64,000 nt of DNA from Peptoniphilus genitalis (GTDB lineage Bacteria; Bacillota; Clostridia; Tissierellales; Peptoniphilaceae): NCBI RefSeq assembly GCF_023614525.1, contig NZ_CP097885.1:556501-620500 (forward strand). The letters are read 5' to 3'. Made by a program: the position numbers and the translations under genes. Position 1 is the stretch's first letter. The number at the start of each line of letters is the position of its first letter. Below, in pieces: positions 33,889-41,894 of this stretch. A model generated the notes under the pieces. It was not told the DNA's origin and searched no databases. It was given only the letters and a program-made list of their open reading frames with translations.

Positions 33889-34172
33889 TAAATTCTCTTT
33901 GAGTCTTCCAAATCAACTACAAAAATTGTAGCTCCAGAAACCTTGAAGTCCCCTTCTTCCATGTGAACATCTTCGGCTTCTGTTTCTTCTTTAAAGATTT
34001 CATAAATCTGGTCAATTTCACTTTCTTTACATCCTAAAAGAAGAGTTGTGTTACCAGCTTTAAAAAATCCACCAGTTGAAGAAAGTCTAGTTACATAAAT
34101 ATCTTCATCTAAAAATCTATCTATAAGTGCATCAGTGTATTTTTCTTGCACTATTGCAATCATCATTTTCAT
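33888..34172 (-). CDS. PstA-like cyclic-di-AMP receptor paralogue (94 aa)
   Basis: Second of two neighbouring PstA/DarA family genes. The core motif VTRLSSTGGFFKAGNTTLLLG is intact and the C-terminal GATIFVVDLEDSKRI matches the family. It lacks the long loop after the second helix that is present in the 108-residue partner, so the ligand pocket may differ. It overlaps holB by one base (TAATG) and starts 8 bases after the partner stops. Possible roles are a hetero-oligomer with the partner or binding of another nucleotide; both are inference. Confidence 0.85.
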   Translation of the reverse strand: MKMMIAIVQEKYTDALIDRFLDEDIYVTRLSSTGGFFKAGNTTLLLGCKESEIDQIYEIFKEETEAEDVHMEEGDFKVSGATIFVVDLEDSKRI

Positions 34173-34180
34173 ATTATCAC

Positions 34181-34507
34181 CTAAAACCTTTTGAAATCCA
34201 CTACATCAGTTACAAAAATTGTCGCTCCCCCAACCTTAACTGTGATTGGCACTGGGATCATAGCTTGACCAGGAATATTTACTGGTTGGATAGTCCTCTT
34301 AACTTCTCTTGTCTTGGAGTTCTCTTCTAGGATTACCATAAACTTGTCAAGCTCTTCATCTTCTATACCTGAAAGGATAGTGACATTTCCAGCCTTTAGA
34401 AATCCACCAGTGGAACTAATCTTAGTAACCTTAAAATTATTTTCATTGAGACTTCTTATTAGATTTTCGCTGTCCTCATCTTGGACAATTGCGATTACAA
34501 GTTTCAC
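34181..34507 (-). CDS. Cyclic-di-AMP receptor PstA (DarA, YaaQ)
   Basis: PII-like trimeric protein that binds cyclic di-AMP. At 108 residues it matches Bacillus DarA in length and layout: MKLVIAIVQDEDS, VTKISSTGGFLKAGNVT, a long loop (about 62-85), then VGGATIFVTDVVDFKRF. Its position next to tmk is also conserved. The downstream partner in Bacillus is not known. The start overlaps the tmk stop by 4 bases. Confidence 0.92.
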   Translation of the reverse strand: MKLVIAIVQDEDSENLIRSLNENNFKVTKISSTGGFLKAGNVTILSGIEDEELDKFMVILEENSKTREVKRTIQPVNIPGQAMIPVPITVKVGGATIFVTDVVDFKRF

Positions 34508-35112
34508 AAAATCTTCCTTTCTTTAAGAATCTTCATACAGTCGCCGAAGACTTCTTCTATAGTCTGATTTACATCTATAAAATAATAATTTTCTTCTTTT
34601 TCTAAATTGTTATAGTAGTCCCTGACCTTCTTGTGGAAGTCATCTCCCTCACATTCTAACCTGTCGTAGCATGCTTGGTCCTTCCTTGTCAAAGTAGAAT
34701 TATTAGTCCTAAATATAAAGACAATGTCTGGCTTTTTGCCACCAGTTGCAAAGTCGTTTATTGCCCTAATGTCTTCAAGGTCTTGCCCTCTTGCATGACC
34801 TTGATAGGCAAGGGATGAAAGGACATACCTTTCACATAGGACAGTCACTCCATCCTCTAGGGCAGGAATAATTTTTTCGTAAGTATGTTGGGCTCTTGAA
34901 GCAGAATAAAGTAGGGCTTCTGTCCTCATGTCCATTTCCTTTAAGTCCTTATCCAGAATTATGTCTCTAATTTTTTCTGAAATCCTAGTTCCACCTGGCT
35001 CCCTAGTCTTTATAGTTTTTATATTATTTTTTATTAGTTCGTCATACACTAGGTTGCAAATTGTAGATTTACCAGATCCGTCTGGACCTTCAAAAGTTAT
35101 AAAAGCGCTCAT
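34504..35112 (-). CDS. tmk: Thymidylate kinase
   Basis: Phosphorylates dTMP to dTDP. The P-loop GPDGSGKST (8-16), the DR-type motif CERYVLSSLAYQG and TREPGGT are all clear. Length 202 is normal. Overlaps both neighbours by 4 bases (decarboxylase upstream, pstA downstream). Confidence 0.95.
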   Translation of the reverse strand: MSAFITFEGPDGSGKSTICNLVYDELIKNNIKTIKTREPGGTRISEKIRDIILDKDLKEMDMRTEALLYSASRAQHTYEKIIPALEDGVTVLCERYVLSSLAYQGHARGQDLEDIRAINDFATGGKKPDIVFIFRTNNSTLTRKDQACYDRLECEGDDFHKKVRDYYNNLEKEENYYFIDVNQTIEEVFGDCMKILKERKIL

Positions 35113-36461
35113 TTAACTACCTCAATCTCATCTTCTAAAAGTCCAATGACTTCTATTCCTTCTGCTAAAAATTCATCTATTTTATTAATTATTTCTTCAC
35201 TTATGACTTCCCCAAAGGACACCAAGGGTACTCCCGGTGGGTAGGCTCCAATAATTTCTTTGGAAATCCTGCCTTTTGCATCCTTATAAGAAATTCTCTC
35301 TCCATGGCTTAAGAAGGCCTCTCTTGGCAAGAGTTTCTTATCTGGGATAGGAAAATCTTGTGGGATAATTTTTTTATACTCCCCATCTTCATAGGACAAA
35401 ATTGCTTCCTTAAGCTCTTCTATCTCCCTACTTGTGTTAATGGGAGAAATAATTCCAAGGGCATAATAAAGGTCACCCATCTCAAGCCTTATGTCCTTAT
35501 TTATAATAAAGTCCTCAACCACTTCTTCTCCAGTCATGCCAGGTATCCTAAATAAAAACTTCATGGGATCATTGGCAACAATGGACTCATGGCTTAGGTC
35601 TAGGTCATAATTTATTGCGTCTTTAAGACCTTCCATATCTTTACATCTCTTTATTAATTCGCTTCTTCCTTCCCTATCCATATAGTCGAGGCCTGCTTCA
35701 ATTGAAAGCATGACCAAGTAGGATGGCGAAGTTGTGTTATAAATATTTACATACTTCAAGAGGTCTTCATGAGAAAACCTATCTGTCCCCCTGTGGATAA
35801 GGGCAGCCTGAGTAAGAGATGGAATCATCTTGTGGGTTGAATTTATTACAAGGTCTGCACCTGCATCAAGGGCAGAATATTTTTTCAAGTCTGAAAAATA
35901 GAGGTGGGCACCGTGGGCCTCATCAACAATTACTGGAATATCTTTCTCATGTAAGATTTCAATTATTTCCCTCAGCCTCAAAATTCCACCAAAATAGTTT
36001 GGAGAAACCAAGACGCAGGCAGCAATATTATTTTCCTCTATTTTTTCCCTAAGTTCATCTAAGTCAATGCCAAAATACATGGCACGGCCTTTGTCGTAAA
36101 TTGTATTTAGATAAATTGGGTCCAAGTCGTTAAGAAGAAGACCATTGTAGATAGACTTGTGAGTGTTTCTTTGAATCAAAACCTTGTCCCCTGGTCTAGT
36201 TGCCATTGCCATGGCAATGTGAAGGGCTCCTGTTGACCCATTAGTAGTAATAAAGGATTCCTTTGAGCCAAAGAGCTTGCTAATTTCTCTGTGGAGGTCT
36301 TCAATGACTCCCGATGGATTGAGCAAGTTATCTGTTCCATAAATTTCTGTTAAGTCTCTTTTTACATCCAAGTCAAAAAAATCTTTTCCCTTATGACCTG
36401 GCATACCAAAGGATATTTTGTTTTTTACTTCATCTATCTTCTTACTTAAAGGCCTCTTCAT
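35109..36461 (-). CDS. Orn/Lys/Arg decarboxylase-family protein (YaaO-like)
   Basis: PLP enzyme of 450 residues. The N-terminal start SFGMPGHKG, the GSTGA segment, VDEAHGAHL and the PLP lysine in STHKMIPSLTQAA fit the short decarboxylase group that lacks the N-terminal wing domain. In Bacillus the neighbour of tmk is the homologous yaaO, whose substrate is uncertain; lysine, arginine or ornithine are candidates. GGAG lies 6 bases before ATG 36461. First gene of the tmk-pstA-holB-ricT block. Confidence 0.88.
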   Translation of the reverse strand: MKRPLSKKIDEVKNKISFGMPGHKGKDFFDLDVKRDLTEIYGTDNLLNPSGVIEDLHREISKLFGSKESFITTNGSTGALHIAMAMATRPGDKVLIQRNTHKSIYNGLLLNDLDPIYLNTIYDKGRAMYFGIDLDELREKIEENNIAACVLVSPNYFGGILRLREIIEILHEKDIPVIVDEAHGAHLYFSDLKKYSALDAGADLVINSTHKMIPSLTQAALIHRGTDRFSHEDLLKYVNIYNTTSPSYLVMLSIEAGLDYMDREGRSELIKRCKDMEGLKDAINYDLDLSHESIVANDPMKFLFRIPGMTGEEVVEDFIINKDIRLEMGDLYYALGIISPINTSREIEELKEAILSYEDGEYKKIIPQDFPIPDKKLLPREAFLSHGERISYKDAKGRISKEIIGAYPPGVPLVSFGEVISEEIINKIDEFLAEGIEVIGLLEDEIEVVK

Positions 36462-36519
36462 CTCTTCTCCTAACTTCTCTTAATTATACTATAATTACAA
36501 AGACTTTAAAAGTTAGGAC

Positions 36520-37500
36520 CTATTTATAAAAGTTTCCCTTTATAGAAACTTCTCCACTGGAAAGAGTGATTTTTTCCTCTCCTGTATCCACAATTAGGTT
36601 GCCCTTTTCATTGATGTCATAGCCCACAGCAGAATATTTTTTGCCGTTGAGTTCAAAGGTCAAATCCCTGCCAATGACAAGTGAATGGTCTTTATAGTAT
36701 TTTATAATTTCTTCGTCGGACTTATTATAATTATTTTCATAAAAGGCATTTAAAATTGCTGAAAGAATTTCATTTCTTATTACATCAGTTCCAATGTAGC
36801 CAGCAATATTTTTTAAGTCCTTAAAGCTATCGTCCTTTGGCTCATTTACATTTATTCCAATTCCAACAATAACAGATTTTACACTTCTTGATTCAAAGTC
36901 CGCATCAAGTTCTGATAGGATTCCACAAATTTTTTTGCCATCAATAAAAAGATCATTGACCCATTTTATTTCCGCTTGCTTGCCTGTGGCTTCTTTGATT
37001 CCCTGAGCAACAGAAACTGCAGCCTTAACTGTAATTAAATCGAAGTAGGAAAAGTCAAAAAAGTCTCTTGGATGAAGAACTATACTAAAGTAAACTCCAC
37101 TTCTCCTTGGAGATGCAAAGGACTTACCTGTTCTTCCTCTTCCGCCCTTTTGCATATCGGAAACTATTACTGTGAAGTCCTTGACATCTGAGGAGTAAAG
37201 CCTTCTTTTGGCTTCTGTGTTTGTAGAATCTATTTCGTCAAATACAATAATGTCAATGTCCTTTAATTCTTCTCTAAGTCCCTTTCTTATTCCCTCATCA
37301 GAAAGTTTGTCGTCACTTTTTATTAACTTGTAACCCAGCTTTGTCTGTGATTCTATTTGAAATCCCTCTTCCTTTAAATTGTTAATAGCCTTCCAAATTG
37401 CAGTCCTTGAAATATTTAGTTTTTCTGCTAATTCTTGACCTGAAATATAGGATGCCCTATTTCTTTCTAATTCTTTTAATACAATATCCTTAGTTTTCAA
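36520..37500 (-). CDS. birA: Bifunctional biotin-protein ligase / biotin operon repressor BirA
   Basis: Attaches biotin to carboxylases and, with biotinyl-AMP bound, represses biotin genes. A winged-helix DNA-binding domain (about 1-60, with ISRTAIWKAINNLKEEG) marks it as the regulatory type. The ligase domain has GGRGRTGKS (119-127) and KWVNDLFIDGKKICGIL. A small C-terminal domain follows. Length 326. Starts at TTG with AAGGTGAT upstream. The operators at bioB and bioY are the expected targets. Confidence 0.95.
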   Translation of the reverse strand: MKTKDIVLKELERNRASYISGQELAEKLNISRTAIWKAINNLKEEGFQIESQTKLGYKLIKSDDKLSDEGIRKGLREELKDIDIIVFDEIDSTNTEAKRRLYSSDVKDFTVIVSDMQKGGRGRTGKSFASPRRSGVYFSIVLHPRDFFDFSYFDLITVKAAVSVAQGIKEATGKQAEIKWVNDLFIDGKKICGILSELDADFESRSVKSVIVGIGINVNEPKDDSFKDLKNIAGYIGTDVIRNEILSAILNAFYENNYNKSDEEIIKYYKDHSLVIGRDLTFELNGKKYSAVGYDINEKGNLIVDTGEEKITLSSGEVSIKGNFYK

Positions 37501-37515
37501 TTTATCACCTTATTC

Positions 37516-37544
37516 TTGACATTATTAATTTTCTACTGTACAAT
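37516..37544 (+). promoter_or_regulatory. Promoter of the tRNA-Ser / SRP RNA unit
   Basis: -35 TTGACA (37516-37521), 17 bases, -10 TACAAT (37539-37544). The start would be near 37551, 9 bases before the tRNA. Confidence 0.8.
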
Positions 37545-37559
37545 AAATTTCTAGACCGT

Positions 37560-37649
37560 GGAGAGATGTCCGAGAGGTTGAAGGAGCCCGCCTGGAAAGC
37601 GAGTATACACGAAAGTGTATCGGGGGTTCGAATCCCCCTCTCTCCGCCA
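37560..37649 (+). tRNA. tRNA-Ser (anticodon GGA)
   Basis: Class II tRNA of 90 bases with encoded CCA. The acceptor arms GGAGAGA / TCTCTCC pair fully. The anticodon loop CTGGAAA places GGA as anticodon, decoding UCC and UCU. The long variable arm (GTATACACGAAAGTGTATC) pairs with itself, and GGTTCGAATC forms the T arm. It lies directly before the SRP RNA and probably shares its transcript. Confidence 0.97.
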
Positions 37650-37920
37650 TCGCCATGCTAAGCGGGAAATTAGCGATGTCCTGTACCTGCGATTCGCTAC
37701 AGCAGGGCTGAATTCCCATTAGAGGATTTTAATTTTGCAGTCTGCCCCTTATAAGTGGTGTTGACGATTGGGTCCTGCGCAACAGAAACTTGTGAACCGT
37801 GTCAGATCTTGATCGAAGCAGCACTAAGCAAGATCTTTTGTGTGCCGCAAGGGTCGCCTAATCTGAGCTAACTGTAAGGGTAACGTGTGAGGTTAACTTT
37901 CGACTTTGGGTGCATGGCTA
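37650..37920 (+). ncRNA. ffs: Signal recognition particle RNA, large Gram-positive type (scRNA)
   Basis: RNA of about 270 bases with Alu and S domains, as in Bacillus scRNA. Conserved blocks in order are ATGCTAAGCGGG, GTCCTGTACCTGCGATTCGC, GTGGTGTTGACG, TGGGTCCTGCGCAAC, then the helix-8 region TGTCAG...GAAGCAGCACTAAG and GTGTGCCGCA. The ends pair as GCCATGC (37652-37658) with GCATGGC (37912-37918). The apical loop of helix 8 reads TCTTGATCGA where most bacteria have TCCGGAAGGA, so the GGAA tetraloop is not present. The exact 5' and 3' ends are estimates. Confidence 0.93.
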
Positions 37921-37927
37921 CATATTT

Positions 37928-37952
37928 AGTCCCAGTGATGGGACTTTTTTTA
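37928..37952 (+). terminator. Terminator of the SRP RNA
   Basis: AGTCCCA, loop GTGA, TGGGACT, then seven T. It overlaps the stop codon of the converging gene at 37950. Confidence 0.92.
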
Positions 37953-38684
37953 TTGCCCTTTTTTAAAAAGTCTCGAAACATTTAAGAATTCTCTCTCTTT
38001 AAGAAGTCCTCTTTCCCTGAGATACTTCTCTGCCCTTGAGTAAAAGCCACTCTTAGAGCCTGTCACATAAAAATAATCCCTAATATAATTTTCCTTCTTA
38101 TAAGTATAATCTTCCAAAATTCCATCGACATTGGAATAAATTTCTATCTCCAAGACCTTCTTTGCAAAATAATTTATGAAAAAGTTTTTCTTCAAGTGGA
38201 GCCCACTTGAGGCAAGAAAAATCATCTGGTATTTTGAAAAGTCAAAGTCTTTAAAGTACTCATCAGAAATCATCATCATGATGTCATCAGCAACTCCGTC
38301 GTTGGCACCATTAATCAAAAGTGGAACATCACGATACTCTACTGGTGAATCTGTAAAAATTTTTAAAGTCTCTTCCTGGCAAGTTAACTTTGATCCAAGG
38401 CAGAGAATTTTTTTATCCTTTAAATTTTTCTTTAAGGCTTCCTCTCCATAAAAGGCTCTTGTAGAATTTTTAAAGTAGTCAATGGCATCGAAGTCCATGA
38501 CTATTATTTTTTTTGCCTTTTTAAAGGACTTTTCTAAAAATTCTATCCTTTCATTAACTGCTTCTCGTCTATAAAGTCCATAGTATTCAAATTTATCATC
38601 GACATAATAATTTAAGTAGTCCCTATGAACTTCGTAAAGTCCAACTATGCCTGGACCTGTATCAAAAACTGCCAAATTTCTCAC
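37950..38684 (-). CDS. Glutamate-racemase-like protein lacking catalytic cysteines
   Basis: A protein of 244 residues, clearly a gene from its overlap (23 bases) with ispE. The N-terminus AVFDTGPGIVGL resembles FDSGVGGL of MurI. VMDFDA stands where MurI has ACNTA, and FLASSGLHL where it has LGCTHYP. Thus both catalytic cysteines appear to be replaced. This suggests an Asp/Glu-racemase fold that has lost racemase activity or uses other chemistry. The similarity is weak elsewhere, so an unrelated fold remains possible. It is the last gene after ispE, converging on the SRP RNA. Confidence 0.5.
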   Translation of the reverse strand: MRNLAVFDTGPGIVGLYEVHRDYLNYYVDDKFEYYGLYRREAVNERIEFLEKSFKKAKKIIVMDFDAIDYFKNSTRAFYGEEALKKNLKDKKILCLGSKLTCQEETLKIFTDSPVEYRDVPLLINGANDGVADDIMMMISDEYFKDFDFSKYQMIFLASSGLHLKKNFFINYFAKKVLEIEIYSNVDGILEDYTYKKENYIRDYFYVTGSKSGFYSRAEKYLRERGLLKEREFLNVSRLFKKGQ

Positions 38685-39507
38685 CCACTTTCAGCTTAAA
38701 GGTCTTGTCATAAGTTTTTTTGAAATGCCTGTAGGCATCTTCTAAGTCATTTTTATTTTCAAAAATTCCAAAAATTGTTGCCCCACTTCCACTCATGAGG
38801 GAGGCAGAATTAAATTCTCTCATCTTGTTTTTTATCTCTAAGAGATCCCTGTGTTTTTCAAAAACCACATTTTCCATCTTGTTTTCTAAAAATTTATTTA
38901 ATCTTTTTATGTCTAAATCATAGAGAGCTTGTAGAACTTCATCAAAGTCTATTCTCTTTTCCTCTATCTTAATACTTTCGTAGACTTCCTTAGTGGAGAC
39001 TCCGTAGCCAGGATTGACTACTAGGACATTGTCAAGTTCAATTGGCCTTACTTCTTCTAAAATTTCTCCTATACCAGAGGCAAGCTTAGTACCTCCAGTC
39101 ATCATATATGTAAAGTCTGCCCCAAGACTTGATGATAGTTTTATTAAATCTTTCTTTGGAATTTTTAAATCGTACAAATCATTTAAGGCGTAAAAAGTCC
39201 CAGCTCCGTTAGAAGTTCCTCCAGCAAGTCCCCCTGCCATGGGAATATTTTTTTCTATTTCAACTTTAAAGGGAAGGTCCTTAGCAACGTAGTCTCTTAG
39301 TGCAAGGTAGGCCTTGTAGATAAAATTTTCCTTCATATCAAAATCAAAGTCTCCAAGAATTTCAAGCTTGTCGCTCTTAGAAAATTTCATCTCGTCATAA
39401 AGGTCTGTCATCACCATTAAAGTTTTGATGTCGTGGTAGCCATTTTCTCTCTTGCCTGTTACGTCGAGAGACAAGTTTAACTTAGCGTGGGCTTTCTTCG
39501 TAATCAT
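38662..39507 (-). CDS. ispE: 4-diphosphocytidyl-2-C-methyl-D-erythritol kinase IspE
   Basis: GHMP kinase of the MEP isoprenoid pathway. KAHAKLNLSLDVTGKRENGYH at the N-terminus (read here in parts: AKLNLSLDV, ENGYHD), the ATP loop IPMAGGLAGGTSNGA and SGSGATIFGIF near the C-terminus are all present. Length 281 is normal. GAGGTG precedes the ATG. It shows that the organism makes isoprenoids by the MEP route. Confidence 0.95.
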   Translation of the reverse strand: MITKKAHAKLNLSLDVTGKRENGYHDIKTLMVMTDLYDEMKFSKSDKLEILGDFDFDMKENFIYKAYLALRDYVAKDLPFKVEIEKNIPMAGGLAGGTSNGAGTFYALNDLYDLKIPKKDLIKLSSSLGADFTYMMTGGTKLASGIGEILEEVRPIELDNVLVVNPGYGVSTKEVYESIKIEEKRIDFDEVLQALYDLDIKRLNKFLENKMENVVFEKHRDLLEIKNKMREFNSASLMSGSGATIFGIFENKNDLEDAYRHFKKTYDKTFKLKVGEKFGSF

Positions 39508-39632
39508 AAAACACCTCTAAATAATTATAATTCATTGAGAATATTTTTTCATCTAATTAGAAGTTAATTATGCCTTAATGAAAAATAAATTTTTAGATTC
39601 TGTTTTTAAAAAAATAAAAACTTTATCGTAAT

Positions 39633-39662
39633 AAAAAAAGGCCCGTGGGAAGCCCACGAACC
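39633..39662 (-). terminator. Terminator of the GntR-ABC operon
   Basis: Minus strand CGTGGG, loop CTT, CCCACG, then GGCC and seven T; 8 bases after the permease stop. Confidence 0.85.
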
Positions 39663-39669
39663 ATTTTCT

Positions 39670-40434
39670 TTAACTTACTGAAATCCTCTTCTTATGCATA
39701 TAATAAACTCCAGCGAATAAGGCTATTGTTTCTAAAATCATTGGGATTAGTATTCCTATTCCCATCCCCCTCATGAACACATCTCCATTGTTTAGGAAGA
39801 GTTCTATATTTGTAAACAAGTCAAATTTATCTAATACATAGATAACTGCTCCTTCTATCATTCCTAGTCCTATATATACAAGGACCGGTCCGCCTAGTCC
39901 AAATCTTCTAAGTTTTTTGCCACCACCAAGGGTAACTGCAAAGATTATGCTAATTATATTGTTAAATAAAGCAATTAGAACCCAAGCAACACCTATTAAT
40001 ATATTTCTTACTCCAACTTCATTTATTAGCTCATTTATATCTGCCCAAGATATATTTATTACTCCACCATCAACAGAAGGTGCAGTCATAAATAGGAAAC
40101 AAATTAATGCCACATAAAGTGAATAGATTGTAAACATTATAAGATAATATAAAAATCTTGAAAAAGTTTTTGCTGATGGACTTATTGGTGTTGATTCATA
40201 AAATAGGGCGCTGTCGCCAAAGAACATATTGTAGTCGCCAACTATTACTGTTATAGCTGCTGCAAAGTAGCCAAACATTAGCGCCATCATGCCTATTGCA
40301 ACTGCACTGACACCAATTTTATTATTAACATTTGAAAATAGCACTCCAAAGAGAATTAGAGCAACTGGTAAAACTGGTATAAACCAATTATTTCTAAAGT
40401 GATTTCTTATTTGATGTCCAAGTAATTTTCCCAT
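39670..40434 (-). CDS. ABC transporter permease (YtrC/ABC-2-like)
   Basis: Hydrophobic protein of 254 residues with six membrane segments; no clear substrate motif. It starts in a TAATG overlap with the ATPase gene and completes a GntR-ATPase-permease operon of the YtrA type, usually linked to cell-wall stress or antimicrobial peptides. Substrate and direction of transport are unknown. Confidence 0.82.
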   Translation of the reverse strand: MGKLLGHQIRNHFRNNWFIPVLPVALILFGVLFSNVNNKIGVSAVAIGMMALMFGYFAAAITVIVGDYNMFFGDSALFYESTPISPSAKTFSRFLYYLIMFTIYSLYVALICFLFMTAPSVDGGVINISWADINELINEVGVRNILIGVAWVLIALFNNIISIIFAVTLGGGKKLRRFGLGGPVLVYIGLGMIEGAVIYVLDKFDLFTNIELFLNNGDVFMRGMGIGILIPMILETIALFAGVYYMHKKRISVS

Positions 40435-41120
40435 TAAAATACCTCCGTAAAGTAGTCTTCTATACTCATATTTTTTTCACTTCTTATTTCATCTACTGTC
40501 TTGTTAAGACTAATCTTGCCTTCTGAAAGGAAGAGGACCCTGTCAAGTAGTGGCTCGATTTGATTTATCAAATGAGTCGATACGATAATTAGAGAATCTT
40601 CTTCAAAATTATTTAAAATAGTTTGGATGATTGCCTTTCTAGCTGAAGGGTCAACTCCAGAAATTGGTTCGTCTAAGAGGAAGATCTCTGCCTTTCTTGA
40701 AAGACTAAGAGCAATTTGCATTTTTTCTCTCATACCCTTACTCATTTCTTTGACCTTGGCTCCTTGTGGAAGTTTAAATTCTTCATAAATCCTATAAAAC
40801 TTTTCTTCGTCAAAGTCCTTGAAGAATTTTTTGTAAGTTCTAACAACTTCCTTTACAGAAAGTTTATCGCTAAGAGCAAACTTGTCTGGTTGATAAGATA
40901 AAATTTCTGCTGTCTTATAAGAAATTTCTTCTCCATCAATTACCACACTTCCCTTGTAAGTTTTTTCTAATCCTGCAAGGATCCTAAGTAGGGTTGACTT
41001 ACCTGCACCATTGGGTCCAACTAGGCCAACAATTTGTCCCTTATCGAGTTCTAGGTTTAGGTCGTCAAGGACCTTGTTCTTATAGCCCATATTTAAATTT
41101 TTTATCTCTAGCTTGCTCAT
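40434..41120 (-). CDS. ABC transporter ATP-binding protein (YtrB-like)
   Basis: ATPase of 228 residues. Walker A is GPNGAGKST near residue 35, the signature region is MSKGMREK (a variant of LSGGQ) and Walker B is IFLLDEPISGVDPSAR. The unusual signature is typical of the YtrB/BcrA-like exporters. I start at ATG 41120, overlapping the regulator stop as ATGA, with GGAGG upstream. Confidence 0.9.
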   Translation of the reverse strand: MSKLEIKNLNMGYKNKVLDDLNLELDKGQIVGLVGPNGAGKSTLLRILAGLEKTYKGSVVIDGEEISYKTAEILSYQPDKFALSDKLSVKEVVRTYKKFFKDFDEEKFYRIYEEFKLPQGAKVKEMSKGMREKMQIALSLSRKAEIFLLDEPISGVDPSARKAIIQTILNNFEEDSLIIVSTHLINQIEPLLDRVLFLSEGKISLNKTVDEIRSEKNMSIEDYFTEVF

Positions 41121-41476
41121 ACTTCCCTCCAATATTTGTCTAAAAGTTCCAGTGATTTTTCCTTTGTCATCTTGAGTTCTCCTGCAACTCCAATTAAGTC
41201 GTCGCAGGACCTATAAAAGGCACCCTTTGCAATTTCTTCTATTAGCTCTTCGTCATCTGTTATAAATCTGCCGCTAGTCCTATTTGACTTGGCAAGACCC
41301 TCTCTCTCAAGTTCTTGCAAGGCCCTTTGGACTGTGTTGGGATTAACTCCATAACTTTGGGCAAGATTTCTAACAGTTTCCATTTTTTCTCCACTCTTCC
41401 ACTCTCCACTTGAAATTTTTAATTTAAAATCTTCTAGGAGCTGGATGTAGATGGGTCTGTTGTTATCAAATTCCAT
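41117..41476 (-). CDS. GntR-family regulator, YtrA subfamily
   Basis: Short regulator of 119 residues. A winged helix-turn-helix (about 10-75, with ETVRNLAQSYGVNPNTVQRALQ read in part as YGVNPNTVQRAL) is followed by only about 45 residues, as in the YtrA group, which lacks a large ligand domain. It probably represses its own operon through the inverted repeat near its promoter (41657-41680). AGGAGG-type site upstream of the ATG. Confidence 0.92.
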   Translation of the reverse strand: MEFDNNRPIYIQLLEDFKLKISSGEWKSGEKMETVRNLAQSYGVNPNTVQRALQELEREGLAKSNRTSGRFITDDEELIEEIAKGAFYRSCDDLIGVAGELKMTKEKSLELLDKYWREV

Positions 41477-41570
41477 GTTTACCTCCTCCTGGGATTGGCT
41501 TATTAATAATTTTTAATCGACCTATCCATTTTATATTAAGTAAAATTTTATTAATATTTTAATCTTAAAC

Positions 41571-41612
41571 TCTTGTCTCTTGTCTCTTGTCTTTTGTCTT
41601 TTGTCTTTTGTC
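41571..41612. repeat. Heptamer tandem repeat (6 units)
   Basis: Three TCTTGTC units followed by three TTTTGTC units, 42 bases in all without interruption. It lies in the leader between the operon promoter and the GntR gene. Such arrays can change length by slippage. Confidence 0.9.
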
Positions 41613-41656
41613 TTAATTAGTTTTTTACCAATACAAGAGATTTGTTTTTTTGTATT

Positions 41657-41713
41657 GTTGTATCAACTCCTTAATACACTAGTTATTATATACAAGCCCT
41701 TTTATTTTTGCAA
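41657..41713 (-). promoter_or_regulatory. GntR-ABC operon promoter and candidate operator
   Basis: Minus strand -35 TTGCAA (41708-41713), 17 bases, -10 TATAAT (41685-41690). Just downstream is AGTGTAT, 10 bases, ATACAAC (41657-41680), an imperfect inverted repeat like the AGTGTA/TACACT sites of YtrA regulators. A second perfect inverted repeat, CAATACAA / TTGTATTG (41629-41657), follows. Binding here would block initiation. Confidence 0.55.
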
Positions 41714-41894
41714 GACTTTTTATTAAATTAATAAATAAAAATTTTTATCTTGGGTATCACTTTTTTTATCTTCTTCCTTAGATAGTTTATGATAATATTT
41801 TTTTAATTTTCTTAAAACAGATTTTATCTCTATTAGCTTACTTTACATTGAATTTTCAGAGCCTTATCAAGGGAAGAATATAAGGAGGTATTAT
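41714..41894. other. AT-rich divergent intergenic region
   Basis: Between the GntR operon promoter and the AspT-like gene. It must hold the promoter for the latter, but I see no box pair that stands out. Confidence 0.3.

Noticed and set aside
37525-37719. Minus-strand frame across the tRNA-Ser
   Set aside because: It runs through a clear tRNA and the start of the SRP RNA and has no support of its own.
41571-41612. Short repeats considered as a CRISPR array
   Set aside because: Units are 7 bases and contiguous without spacers, and no cas genes are present.
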